Positions 25,360-37,900 are shown, counted from the stretch's first letter. The stretch is 64,000 nt of DNA from Parvibaculum lavamentivorans DS-1 (GCF_000017565.1 NC_009719.1:1054001-1118000); one strand, 5' to 3'. Notes: generated from the letters alone by a model not told the origin. Numbers and translations are program-made.

Positions 25360-25785
25360 ATGGCGATGAATGTTTCGACCGAAGGCGACGAAGACGAGGT
25401 GATGTCCGCGATCAATACCACGCCGCTTGTCGACGTGATGCTCGTGCTGCTCATCATCTTCCTGATTACCATCCCGGTGGCGATCCAGACGGTACCCGTG
25501 GAATTGCCGAAGGCAAGCAGCGAGGTCAACCAGACCCGGCCCGAGAACATCACTCTCGCGGTCGACAAGGACGGAAAATACTATTGGGACGCCATGCCGG
25601 TCGGAAGCCGGGATGAAATGCTGGAGCGGCTGATCGAAGTCGCGAATGCGGAACCGCAACCCGAGATCCAGGTGCGGGGCGATCTTTCCGTTCGTTTCGA
25701 AGCGGTGGGAAGGCTCATCCTCGATATTCAGAGGGCGGGCGTGCAGAAAGTCGGCTTCATCACCGAGCCGGTTCAGGGTAATTGA
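25360..25785 (+). CDS. exbD: ExbD/TolR-family protein, first copy
   Basis: A 141-residue protein with a single membrane helix. INTTPLVDVMLVLLIIFLIT carries the essential Asp of the proton path near residue 26. The periplasmic C-terminal domain (about 50-141) is typical. ATG at 25360, 28 bases after exbB; the ribosome site AAGGA is a little distant. It works with ExbB and TonB. Confidence 0.88.
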   Translation: MAMNVSTEGDEDEVMSAINTTPLVDVMLVLLIIFLITIPVAIQTVPVELPKASSEVNQTRPENITLAVDKDGKYYWDAMPVGSRDEMLERLIEVANAEPQPEIQVRGDLSVRFEAVGRLILDIQRAGVQKVGFITEPVQGN

Positions 25786-25797
25786 GGAGATAGCGTA

Positions 25798-26223
25798 ATG
25801 GCGATGAATGTCGGAAGTGGAGGCGACGAAGACGAGCCTATGATGGAGATCAACACCACGCCGTTGATCGATGTGCTCCTGGTTTTGCTCGTCATGCTCA
25901 TCATCACCATTCCGCTGCAGACCCATGCGATCAAACTCGACATGCCTCAAGCGGTAACGCTTGAGAAGCAGGAGGAGCCGACGGTGGTCCAGCTTGGTGT
26001 CGATGAATATGGTCTTGTGAGCTGGAACGGAGAGGAGCTGTCGGACATCACGGCTCTGGAAGCGAAGTTCGCAGGCGTGGCGGAAGCAGTACCCCAGCCG
26101 GAAATCCATCTGCGGCCAAACCGCATGGTCGAATACGATCACGTGGCGAAAGTCCTCGCGGCCGCTCAGCGCATCGGCGTAACCAGCATCGGCTTCGTGG
26201 GCAACGAGCAGTATATCGATTGA
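25798..26223 (+). CDS. exbD: ExbD/TolR-family protein, second copy
   Basis: A 141-residue paralogue of the preceding gene, 12 bases downstream with GAGGAG before its ATG. It keeps the Asp in INTTPLIDVLLVLLVMLIIT, but the periplasmic part has diverged. Pairs of ExbD genes occur in some TonB systems, where both are needed for certain receptors. It is the last gene of the ten-gene run and converges with the LysR gene. Confidence 0.87.
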   Translation: MAMNVGSGGDEDEPMMEINTTPLIDVLLVLLVMLIITIPLQTHAIKLDMPQAVTLEKQEEPTVVQLGVDEYGLVSWNGEELSDITALEAKFAGVAEAVPQPEIHLRPNRMVEYDHVAKVLAAAQRIGVTSIGFVGNEQYID

Positions 26224-26332
26224 GTGTTGGCTGAAGAACGGAGAGGAACAGGCGCCGTCGCGCTCTACCGCAGGATCATCCTTGATCTCAGCGGCCGCGC
26301 CTTTGATTCTCTATGATGCCCGAATGCCGCAA

Positions 26333-27280
26333 CTACAGGGCGCTTGATGGCTCTCTGGCTCCGTGCAGCTTGAAGGCGCTGTGCAGGATTTCAAGAACGC
26401 GCTCACGCACCCAGCGATGTCCCTCGTCTTCATCGGCTTCTTTCGCCCAGGCGATGCGTCCCTGTATTTTCGGCAGTTCGAACGGCAGATCGAACATCAC
26501 CAGGCTCCCATCCGTGTTGTAGCGGTCGGCGTGGAAGCGGCCCACACAGGCGGCCAGATCGGAAACGGCGACGAGGGGATAAATATTGTGCGTATCGGCG
26601 ACCGCGCAGGCCGTGACGCGTTCCATCCCATTTGCCCTGAAGGCACTGTCGATGAAGGTGCGCAGTCTCTGTACATGGGTGGTGACAACAAAGCGCAACT
26701 CCCGGATGTCGTCGACCGTCAGCCTGTTGCTTTTGGCGATCGGATGATTCCGCGCAACGATAATGGCGAAGGAATCGTCCCACACCTTTGTGGAAACGAG
26801 GCTGTCGTCGATTGCAAAGTTAGGGAGCAGCGCCATGTCGATTTCGCCGCCCTTCAGCATTTCAAGGGCACGGTCGCCGACCTGCTGCACGAACTCTAGG
26901 ATGAGGTTTGGCGCTTCCCGTCTTGTATAGCCGACGAGAGCGGGCACGAGAGCGTCGTGGATAATGTCGTTCACGCCGATGCGAAATGTGCGCCGGGAGG
27001 TAGCGGGATCGAAGCTGCGCACCGAGGAGAGGCCTCTCTCCACTGTGTCGAGCGCATGACCGATGGGAATGGCAAGCGTTGCCGCCGCCCGCGTGGGGGC
27101 GACGCCGGAGCCGGATTTGTAAAATAGCGTGTCGCCCGTGAAGTTACGCAACCGGCGCAGGGCATTGCTAACGGCGGGTTGCGTTATGCCGAGCTTCACG
27201 GCGGCCTTGCTGATGCTTCGTTCCGTATAGATCGCGTTGAACACGAGCAACAGGTTCAGATCCAGTTCGCGGATATTCAC
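26333..27280 (-). CDS. LysR-family transcriptional regulator
   Basis: A 315-residue regulator with an N-terminal winged helix (about 6-65; SISKAAVKLGITQPAVSNALRRLR) and a substrate-binding domain (about 90-300). The opening RELDLNLLLVFNAIYTERS is close in pattern to the NodD/LinR-like branch that senses aromatic or other small organics. Start: GTG at 27280 with GAGGTGAAG upstream. It converges with the exbD end and is divergent from the type I secretion genes, with a 299-base AT-rich gap, so it could control either; the degradation operon is the more usual target. No clear T-N11-A site was picked out. Confidence 0.88.
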   Translation of the reverse strand: MNIRELDLNLLLVFNAIYTERSISKAAVKLGITQPAVSNALRRLRNFTGDTLFYKSGSGVAPTRAAATLAIPIGHALDTVERGLSSVRSFDPATSRRTFRIGVNDIIHDALVPALVGYTRREAPNLILEFVQQVGDRALEMLKGGEIDMALLPNFAIDDSLVSTKVWDDSFAIIVARNHPIAKSNRLTVDDIRELRFVVTTHVQRLRTFIDSAFRANGMERVTACAVADTHNIYPLVAVSDLAACVGRFHADRYNTDGSLVMFDLPFELPKIQGRIAWAKEADEDEGHRWVRERVLEILHSAFKLHGAREPSSAL

Positions 27281-27579
27281 GCAGCTTCACCTCGGTCGTT
27301 CGTCGGATGGCTTCGGAGGCCGCACTTTATATGAATCGCGTCCTCCATGAACCGGCTGTCGTTTCACTTTTACATCGGGTCATCGTAAATGGATTTATCA
27401 CTTACATGAATTCTAAGTATTAATAAAATGAATGTTGAGCATTATCCGAATATATCGAAATTCATCAGATAAATAAACGGCGTTATATTAAGTATTTTAA
27501 GTAAAACTCATTGTTTTTTGGTTCAATTCCCATTTGGATACACCCCAATTGGATCGGGTTGCGGCTTTTGGGGGGTCGG
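27281..27579. promoter_or_regulatory. AT-rich upstream region of the secretion/adhesin operon
   Basis: About 27365-27535 is conspicuously AT-rich against a GC-rich background, with runs such as TTAATAAAATGAATG and TATTAAGTATTTTAAG. TAAGTATT occurs twice (near 27414 and 27489), and ATGAATT/AATTCAT form a loose inverted pair. Such islands often bind silencing proteins or carry several promoters. No gene is seen. Confidence 0.5.
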
Positions 27580-28902
27580 ATGGCTAAGAACAAGGGCGAT
27601 TGCTGCCCTCTCGGGCGGAGCGCGGGGTCCTCCCGTTTGGCGGCGGCTGCGTTGATTGCCGTCCTGTTGGTCGAAGTTTCCGGGGCCGATGCGCTGACGA
27701 TCGAGGATGCCATGTCGCGCGCGATGCGCGACCATCCGGGCGCGCAGGCAGCGCAATTCGAAGCCGAAGCGGCGGAGCGGGAGGTTGGCGCTGCGCGCTC
27801 CGGCTACTTCCCCACGATATCGCTCGACGGCTCCGTACGGCGGGAAAAGACAGATCGGCCGACCTTTGAACGCACGATGACGGCGGAAGAATATTCCCTG
27901 ACGCTCACCCAGCCGATTTTCGATGGTCTTGGCACGCCCTCCCGCGTCTTTGCCGCCAAGTCGGATGCGCAGGCGGAAGAACTGACCGCACAGGTAAAGC
28001 TCAATGATGTTGCGCTGGACGCCGCCTATGCTTTTCTCGGCGTTCTGGAGCTTCGCGAACGTCTCGCGCTCCTGAAAAGCCATGAGGAGCGCGCACGAAG
28101 CATCGCAAGCCGTATTGAGCGCCGCGCCGAGGCCGATCCGGGCCTGCGCTCGCTCACCGTGGTCGGCAGCAGCCAGACGGAAGAGGCCCGCTATCTCGTT
28201 CTCAATGCCGAGCGCGAACTGGCGCTTGCTGAGACCCGCTACCGCGAACTGATCGGCGAGGAGCCGGTCGCGCTCGAACAGCCGTCGGAGCCGCTCGAGG
28301 TCATAACCCTGACGGCGGACGCCGCTATTGCCGAGGCGACGGCCGCGCATCCCGCGCTCGCCGCCGCCCGCGCCCGCGCTGAGGCAGCGGACGGTACGCG
28401 TGCCGCAGCTCGCGCCGACCTCTTCCCGCAGCTCGATGCCGAGGTCAAGGCGCGCAACGGCCGCAACATCGAAGGCGTCTCCGGCCCGGACGACGACTAT
28501 TATGTCGGCCTGCGCCTTACCTATCGCTTCGCGACCGGTGGTCGCGACTTTTACGATGTCAGCGCCGCAAACTATCGCGAACAGGCCGCCGCCATCCGCA
28601 TCCACGATGTCGCCCGCGAAGTGCGCCTCGGTGTCCTCGAGGCGCTTGAAAACTATCGCTCCAGCAAGGATACGCACACCGTCCTTGTCCGCCGACAGGT
28701 GGCGGCGAGCGAACTCGTCCGCGTCTACGATGCGCAGTTCGTCGGCGGTCAGCGCGACCTTCTCGATCTGTTCTTCGTGCTCAACGAGGAACGTGCGGCC
28801 ACTCGCACCGAACTCGAAGCACGTTTCGCAAAGTTGCGCTCTGCCTATGGCGTCGTTGCCGCCATGGGTGAGCTCGGCGCTCTCGCCTCCGGCGGAAGGT
28901 GA
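27580..28902 (+). CDS. TolC-family outer membrane channel for type I secretion
   Basis: A 440-residue outer-membrane efflux protein: an N-terminal signal (about 18-38), then two repeated helical/beta halves typical of TolC (first half with RSGYFPTISLDGSV and SLTLTQPIFDG, second half with ARADLFPQLDAEVKARNG and VGLRLTYRFATGG). It resembles LapE/AggA-type channels paired with adhesin exporters. ATG at 27580 follows a run of six G. It is first in the row channel - adhesin - ABC exporter - adaptor, so all parts of one type I machine are present in a single locus. Confidence 0.87.
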   Translation: MAKNKGDCCPLGRSAGSSRLAAAALIAVLLVEVSGADALTIEDAMSRAMRDHPGAQAAQFEAEAAEREVGAARSGYFPTISLDGSVRREKTDRPTFERTMTAEEYSLTLTQPIFDGLGTPSRVFAAKSDAQAEELTAQVKLNDVALDAAYAFLGVLELRERLALLKSHEERARSIASRIERRAEADPGLRSLTVVGSSQTEEARYLVLNAERELALAETRYRELIGEEPVALEQPSEPLEVITLTADAAIAEATAAHPALAAARARAEAADGTRAAARADLFPQLDAEVKARNGRNIEGVSGPDDDYYVGLRLTYRFATGGRDFYDVSAANYREQAAAIRIHDVAREVRLGVLEALENYRSSKDTHTVLVRRQVAASELVRVYDAQFVGGQRDLLDLFFVLNEERAATRTELEARFAKLRSAYGVVAAMGELGALASGGR

Positions 28903-28978
28903 ATAACCCGTTCCGCCGCGCCCCCCACTTCGGTTTGCCTCTCCGGCATTCGCACTGTTTCAAGTGGAGTATTGAGTC

Positions 28979-31900
28979 ATGAAGATCGTCCTGCAACTGA
29001 CTGGTCCCGACGGCGTATCGGAACTCGTGACGATCGAGGCAGGTTCGAATTTCACCGTGCCGGGCGGCATGACCGTGGAAATCGTGTCGCTTGAAGGCGT
29101 GGACGATCTGCGGGTCGAGGGCGGCGAACTCGTCCTCACGAGCCCGGACGGAGCCATAAGAATTGCCGGCCTCGGCGCGGACTTCTTCGCGGAGACGGCC
29201 GCCATCGCCGAAAGCGGGATCGTTGGCCCCTTGCCGGGGGCGTTTCTCCGTCTCTTCGGTTGGCTCGACACACCTGATGCAGGCTCGCGGAACGCGGAGT
29301 CCGGTCCCGGCATATACGGACAAGGTCTGCGGGAAGGGAGTGACGACCTTCCGCCGCCTCTCGATAGCTCGAACGATAGCGGCACCATGACAGCGCCTGC
29401 TGCGCCGGTCATATCGTCCTGGTCGCACGATACCGGCTTGCCCGGCGATGGCGTCACATCCGACACCACGCTCACTTTATCGGGCACCGCCGAAGCAGGC
29501 GCGACCGTCACGCTTTTCGACGGGGACACGGAACTCGGCACGGTAACCGCGGATCCCGGCGGCACCTGGACTTTCGATACCGCCGCGCTCGGCGATGGCA
29601 CCCATGAATTTACAGCGACGGCCACCAACGCGGGCGGCACCGGGCAAATCTCCGCGCCTCTGACGGTGACGGTCGACACCGTGGCGCCCGGAGCGCCGGT
29701 GATCTCCGGTTATGCCGCCGATACCGGCACAATCGGCGACAGCATCACCTCCGACACCACGCTCACATTGACGGGCACCGCCGAAGCGGGCGCGACGATC
29801 GAAATTTTCGATGGCGCAGTATCGCTCGGCACAGCAATTGCCGATGGGGTGGGCTTGTGGAGTTTCACAACCGGCGAACTCGAAGACGGCGAGCATGACT
29901 TTACCGCATCCGCGACGGACCTTGCCGGAAACACCGGCGGCGCTTCAGCCGTCTTTACCGTGGAAGTCGATACCGAAGCACCCGGCGCGCCGGTCATCTC
30001 CGGCTTCTCGGACGATACTGGAACGCAAGGCGACAGCATTACCTCCGATACCATTCTCACCCTGACAGGTACGGCGGAAGCCGGCGCCGCTATCATCATC
30101 TTCGATGGCGATACGGAACTTGGCACCGCGCTCGCCGATGGTGCGGGTGCGTGGAGCTTTGCAACCGGCGAACTTGGCGAAGGCCAGCATGAATTCACTG
30201 CAATCGCGACGGACGCCGCCGGCAACACGGGTAACGTTTCTGCGGCCTTCTCCGTTGAAATAGACACGTCCGGCCCATCGGCTCCCGTCATTGCGGGCTT
30301 CTCCGGAGACACCGGCATCGCGGATGATGGCGTCACCTCCGATACGACGCTCACCCTGACGGGTACGGCGGATGCGGGCACCACCGTTACCATCTTCGAC
30401 GGTCCGCACGTACTCGGCACCGCCATCGCCGATGGCGTCGGCAACTGGAGTTTCGATACCGCCGAGCTTTCCGAAGGTGGGCACCAGTTCACGGCAACCG
30501 CAACCGATGCCGCAGGAAATATTGGCGAACGCTCCGAAAATTTTGACGTCGTGGTGGATGTAACGCCGCCCGCCATTTCAATCGCGACGCCGGTTTCGGG
30601 CGACGGCCTCGTCAATGCGTCTGAAGGCGGTTCGTTATCCGTCTCGGGCACAGCGGCGGGGGGGCAGCAGGTCTTCGTCACCTTCCGCGACGCCGGGGGC
30701 ACAACCGTCACGGGCAGCGCCTTTGTTGACGGCCTGGGCAACTGGACGCTTTCGGACGCGGATATCTCCGGTCTGCAGAACGGCGAGGTTTCAATTGAAG
30801 CCTATGCCGTCGACCGCGCGGGCAACCAATCCGGCACGACGACCGAAACCGTCATTTTCGACAGCGGTTTGCCGACGGCGCCCGTCATCACCGGCTTCAC
30901 CGATAATACGGGCTTTCCCGGCGACAACCTCACCTATGACACGACGCCGACGCTCACAGGTACGGCGGAAGCTGGAACTACCGTCGAAATTTTCGACGGA
31001 CAGACCTCGCTCGGCACCGCCATCGCCGATGGCGCGGGCAACTGGACTTTCACAACCGGCACGCTCGCGGAGGGCACCCACACGCTGACGGCGCGCACTA
31101 CCGACGAGGCGGGTAACAAGGGCGCGGTTTCCGCACCGCTCAATCTCAGCATCGACACGACCGCCCCCACGGTCACTGTAACGACGCCGATTGCCGGCGA
31201 CGGAATCGTCAATGCCGCCGAGGACGGGTACTTTGTCATCTCCGGCACTTCGGCGGGCGGTCAGCGCGTCTACCTCACCTTTACCGACGGCAGCGGCGCT
31301 ACGGCGACGGGATCCGCGCTCGTTGACGGCGCCGGAAGCTGGACCCTGAACGCCGATATTTCCGGTCTCGACGAAGGCGCGATTGTCCTTGAGGTTTATG
31401 CGGAAGATCAGGCAGGCAACAGGTCGGATACAGTCGAGGTCGCCATCGCGCATGACAGCGTGGCGCCCGCGAGTCCCCTCATCACCGGCTTCTCGGAGGA
31501 CACCGGCAACCAGGGCGACGGCCGGACTTCCGACAACACGGTTACATTGACCGGCACCGCGACGGCAGGTGTGACAGTCGAGATTTTCATCGGCGTCACG
31601 TCGCTCGGCACTGTTATCGCCGATGGCGCGGGCGCATGGAGCTTCACCACCGAAGAGCTCGCCGATGGCTCTCACTATTTCAGCGTGGTCGCCGTCGATG
31701 AGGCAGGCAACAGGAGCACGAGTTCCAGTAGCTACATCGTCACCGTGGACACCGTGCCTCCCGGGCTGACGATCACGATGCCGATTTCGGGTGACGGTAT
31801 TGTCAATGCAAGTGAAGACAACTCCGTCTCGCTTTCCGGCACGGCGCCGGGCGGCCAGCGCGTCTATGTGACCTTCACTGACGAGGATGGCGCCACCGCC

Positions 31901-34900
31901 ACAGGAGAGGCCATCGTCGTCGGGGGCAACTGGACGCTGCCGGGCGTGGACATCTCCGCCCTTGCCGATGGCGATATAACGGTAGAAGCCTATGCGGTCG
32001 ATCAGGCGGGCAACAACTCAGGCACGGTGACGGAGACAATCGGGCACGACACGGCAGCACCGGCGGCGCCCGTCATCACCGGCTTTACCGACGATAGCGG
32101 CGCGGCGGGTGACGCCCGCACCAACGACACCACGCCAACGCTCACGGGCACGGCGGAAGCCGGCGCCACCGTCCAGATCCGCGACGGAGCGGTCTTGCTC
32201 GGCACCGCCGAGGTCGACGGCGACGGCAACTGGAGCTTCACGACACCGGAACTCGTGGAAGGCGGTCACAGTCTCACCGTGCGGACGGTAGACGCAGCCG
32301 GCAATCTCAGCCCCTCCGCCAGCCTCGGCCTCACCATCGACACCACGGCGCATGCCGTCCTCATCACGACGCCGATCGCGACCGACAACGTCGTCAACGC
32401 CGCCGAGGACGGATCGGTTTCGGTGTCCGGCACAGCTTCGGGCGCGCAGCGTGTCTATGTCACCTTTCGCGATGAAAGCGGCGCTACCGTGGATGGCGGC
32501 TACGCCCTCGTCACGGGCGGCGGCAACTGGACGCTGTCTGGTGTCGACATCTCCGGCCTCCAGAATGGCAACATTGCGGTCGAAGTCTATTCTGTCGATC
32601 AGGCGGGCAACCAGTCCGGCACGACGACAGCCACCGTAACGCTCGACAATACCGGCCCCGCCGCTCCGGTCATCGTCGATTTTTCCGACGATACCGGCTT
32701 CGACGGCGACAATCAGACCGCCGACAACACGCTGACCTTCACCGGCACGGCGGAAGCGGGCGCCACCGTCAACGTTTATGTCGGCATGACGGTCGTGGCT
32801 ACAGGCATCGCCGATGGCGACGGCAACTGGACGGCAACGACAGAGGCACTTGCAGATGGTACTTCGACTTTCTACGCACGCGCTGTGGATGACGTCGGCA
32901 ATGCGAGCGGCGTGTCGAGCGGGATCGCCATCAACATCGACACCATCGCCCCTGATGCGCCCACGCTTGACAGCTATTCGCTCGACACGGGCGTCCCGGA
33001 CGACGGTATCACGGCGGATGGAAACCTGACTCTGACGGGAACCGCGCCCGCCGGCGCCATGCGGATCGTCATTTACGACAACGGCGTCGAAATCGGAACG
33101 GTCGTCGTGAATGCCGGCGCGTGGACCTTCCACACCGGCGATCTGGCGGATGGTGACCACAGCTTCACTGCCGCCGCGCGAGATTATGTCGGCAACGAAA
33201 GCGATCAGACGGATCCGCTGACCGTCATAATCGACACCGAAAATCCCGATGCACCCGTCATAACCGGCTTCTCGGACGATACCGGCGGCGTCGGCGACGG
33301 CGTGACCGCCGATACGACCCTGACGATCATCGGCACGTCGGAAGAAAACGCCACGATCAGCATCTTCAACCAGGGCTCGTTCCTCGGCACCGTGACCGCC
33401 GATGGAAACGGCGACTGGAGCTACGATACCGGAACGCTCAGTCAGGGCGAATACATCTTCACGGCTCGTGCGGTCGACGTCGCGGGCAACGTTTCGCCCA
33501 TGAGCGACAGCCTTGACGTGACGGTCTCGATCCCTGTCACGCCAGCGCCGCTCATCACCGGCTTCTCCGGCGACAGCGGCACGCAAGGCGATAGTCTCAC
33601 AAACGACGCGACGCTCACCATCGAGGGTACAAGCGCCGCGAACGCCACTGTTGAAGTCTTCCGCGGCGGTGTCTCGCTCGGCACCACGATCGCGGACGGC
33701 TCCGGCAACTGGTCCTTCACGACAGCGGAACTGGCGGATGGAAGCCACATCTTCCGTGCACGTGCGACAGCTCCCTCAAGCAGCGTGAGCACTCACTCGG
33801 AGCAGTTCACCGTGACGGTCGACACCACGGCTCCCCTGGTCACGATCTCCGATCCGGTCGACGGCGACAACATCGTCGGCGCCTTGACTGACGGTTCGCT
33901 CACCGTCTCCGGTTCGGCGCCGGGCGGCCAGCAGATCTTCGTCACTTTCCGCGACGGCTCCGGCGCAACGGCTTCAGGGACCGCCTCGGTTGCCGGCAAT
34001 GGTTCATGGACGCTGACGGGCGCGGATATTTCCGCTCTCGATAACGGCGCTATCACCATCGAAGCCTATGCGGTCGATCAGGCGGGCAACCAGTCCGATA
34101 CGGCCACGCACGAAATCCTGCTCGACAACGAAGTGCCCGCGGCGCCTGTCATCTCCGGCTTTTCGGACGACACGGGAACGCAGACGGGTTCGACCTCCGA
34201 CACAACCCTCACCTTCACCGGCACGGCGGAAGCGGACGCCACCGTCCAGCTATTCCGCGGCGGCAGCGTCGTCGGATCGGCCACGGCGGACGGCGACGGC
34301 AACTGGACAATCACCACGGGCGAATTGCCCGAAGGTTATGCGACCTATGATGCGCGCGCCTTCGATGCAGCGGGCAATGCCAGCGGCTGGTCGAACGCCC
34401 TTTACCTCAATATCGACACCACAGCGCCCGCAACCCCGGCGATTGTTTCCTTCTCCAGCGACAGTGGCCTCCAGGGCGACAGTCTCACCAACGACACGAC
34501 GCTCACGCTGAGCGGTACGGGTGCCGCAGGGTCTACAATCGTCATCTATGACGGCGGCGTCGAGCTTGGCACGGCGCAGGTTACCGGTGGCGGCACATGG
34601 TCTTTCACCACGGCAACATTGGTGGACGGCGGCCACAGCTTCACCGCCGCCGCGCGAGACGGCGCAGGCAACTACAGCGCCGAGACCGCGGCGTTCGAAG
34701 TCACCATCGACGCGACGCGCCCGGACGCCCCTGTCATCACCGGCTATAGTGACGATACCGGCAATCCGGATTACCAGACCTCCGACAACACGTTGCTCTT
34801 CACCGGAACCGCCGGAGCGGGCGAGACTGTGAATGTCTATCTCGGCCAGACCATCGTTGCGACCGGCGTGGCCGATGAGAACGGTGACTGGTCGGCGGCG

Positions 34901-37900
34901 ACCGGCGTGGTTGCTGACGGTTTCCATTATTTCTATGCCCGCGCGGTGGACGCGGCGGGTAATCAGAGCATCCAGTCCGCTAACTACGCTATCAACATCG
35001 ATACGGTAGCGCCTGCCGCGCCCGCCATCACCGGCTTTACCAATGATAATGGTGCCGCCACCGATGACGGCATCAGTTCTTTCAACTGGACCTATCTATC
35101 GGGCACCGCCGAGCCGGGCACGAACACTATTGTCGTCTACCGGGATGGCGAACAGATCGGCACCGCCTCGGTGAACGGCGGCTCATGGACCTTCCTTGCC
35201 TCGGCGCTCCTCGAAGGTACGCACACATTTACAGCCGCAGCACGCGACTTTGCCGGCAATGAAAGCGGTGAGAGCAACGAGGTGGAGTTCACCGTCGATC
35301 TCACGCCGCCCCCCGTCCCCGTCATCGCCTCGATAAGCGACGACACCGGCACGCCGGGAGATTTCCGCACCTCCGACACGACACCGACGCTTTCCGGCAC
35401 GGCCGAAGCGGGCACAACCGTCACCATCCGCGATGGCTCCACCGTGCTCGGCACGGCCGTCGTGGATGGTGGCGGCAACTGGTCCTACACAACGCCCGAA
35501 CTTGGTGAGGGCGTTCATGTCTTTACCGTCAAGGCAACGGACGCCGCAGGTCGCGAAAGCAACTATAGCGGCACGCAGCTTGTCATCATCGACACGACCC
35601 CGCCTGCCGCGCCTGTCATCACGGGCTTCAGTGACGACACCCTCCCCATGGGCGACGGCACTACCTCGGATACGACGCCGACACTTTCGGGCACGGCCGC
35701 TGCCAACAGTACGGTCGAGATCTTCGAAGGCGGCATTTCGCTCGGTACGGTGACGGCGGACGGGTCGGGCAACTGGTCCTTCACCACGGAGGAACTCGCA
35801 GAAGCGAGCTACAGCTTCACAGCGCGCGTCAGCGACGATGCTGGCAATGTGAGCGATGAATCCGCCGCCCTCGACCTCACCATCTCCAGCGGTCCGGTGC
35901 CCGCGACCGCCACACCCGCCATCACGCTCTATTCGAACGACACCGGCGTGACCGGAGACGGCATTACAAGAGACAATACACTTGATCTCTATGGAACGAC
36001 CGTGAACGGCGCCTCGGTGGAGATCTTCGACGGCGGCGTCTCGCTCGGCACCGTCACGGCTGACGGCGCCGGCAATTGGCACTTTCTGACGGGCACGCTT
36101 GCGGAAGGCGATCATGATTTCACCGCCGTAGCCACCGCGCCCGGCGGCTACGGTCCGAGCGGCCACTCGGCAGCGTTCTCCGTCACCGTCGACACCGTCG
36201 CACCGGCCGCCCCCTTCATCGCCGGTTTTTCCGACGACATCGGCTACTCGTCCTCTGACAACCTGACTTCGGACAATACGCTCACATTCGCAGGCACAGC
36301 CGACGCGAATGTCACAATCAACATCTTCCGTGGCGGCGGGCTCATCGCGACGACGGAGGCGGATGGCAATGGCGACTGGTCGGTGACGACCGGCCCGATC
36401 GCCGACGGCTATGCTGCCTATGAAGCCCGCGCCGTCGATGCCGCGGGCAACATGAGCGCGCCGTCCAACTCGATCACCATAGGCATCGATACGGTCGCGC
36501 CTGCGGCCCCGGTCATCACCGGCTTCTCTCCCGATTCCGGCACGCAGGGTGACGGCGTCACGACCAACAACTTCATCTCCGTCACCGGCACGGCGGAGGC
36601 CGGAACGCGCACTGTCGTCATTTACGATAACGGCGTTGAAGTCGGTGAGGTGACCGTCAATGGCACCTCCTGGATTTTCTACACCGAATCCCTGTCCGAG
36701 GGCGCACACGAGTTTACCGCCATCGGCTACGACTACGCGGGCAATGAATCGGCCGAGTCCGGCATCCTTACGGTCACGATCGACGACACAGCACCCCCCG
36801 TACCCGTTATCACCGCTATCTCCGACGACACAGGCTTTTCCACCACCGACAAGCAGACGACCGACACCACGCCCACTATCACCGGCACCGCGGAAGTGGG
36901 TACGACGGTGCGTGTGTTCATCAATGGCGGTTCGGTCGGCACCACGGTCGCCGATGCCAATGGCGCCTGGTCCTTCACGACCGGAACGCTTGCCGACGGC
37001 TATCACAGTGTGACGGTGCGTGCGGAAGACGAGGCTGGCAATCAGAGCGCCCAGACCGGCGCCATGTATGTGGTCGTCGACACCGCGCCCCCGGCGATCA
37101 CGATCACGACGCCGATAGCCTCTGACAATGTTGTGAATGGATCGGAAGACAACTATTTCAACGTCTCCGGCACTTCGATAGGCGGACATACCGTCCACAT
37201 AACTTTCACGGATGAACTCGGAGGCACGGTCACCGGCACGGCTACCGTCAACGGCACTTCCTGGATTCTCAGCGGTGCCAACATCTCCGGCCTCCAGAGC
37301 GGCGAGATCACGGTCGAGGCCTATGCGGTCGACCGCGCTGGCAATGAGTCCGGCACGGTCACGAACATTATTGAACTCGACAATATTGCTCCCGCCGCGC
37401 CGGTCATCACCGGCTTCACTGACGATACCGGCATTGCCAACAACCAGACCTCCGACACCACACCGGCTCTCACCGGTACGGCGGGCGCAGGCGAGACCAT
37501 CCGCGTTTATCTCGCAGGCAGCGAGATCGGCACCACCACAGCGGATGGCAGCGGCAACTGGACGGTCACCACTTCCGTGCTGCCCGAGGGGTATCATTCA
37601 ATCACCGCGCGTGCGGTCGACGACGCGGGCAACCTCAGTGCTTTCTCCAACACGCAGATTGTCTGGGTGGATACCACGGCTCCGGCCGCGCCCACCATCG
37701 ACAGCTGGGGCAGCGACACCGGCACTGTTGGTGACGGCATTACCGACGACAACACGATCACCCTTTCGGGAACGCGTCCGGCGGCGACCTTCGTCAATGT
37801 CTACGACAACGGTGTGCTGCTCGGCACCGTGCCGATGACTGGCGAAACCTGGCTCTTCGTGACAGAGGCTCTTCCCGATGGCGAGCACAGCTTCACCGTG

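Noticed and set aside
32018-37597. Several large minus-strand frames across the adhesin repeats
   Set aside because: They exist because the repeated Thr/Gly/Ala/Asp codons leave the antisense frames free of stops; no start context or recognisable domain was seen.
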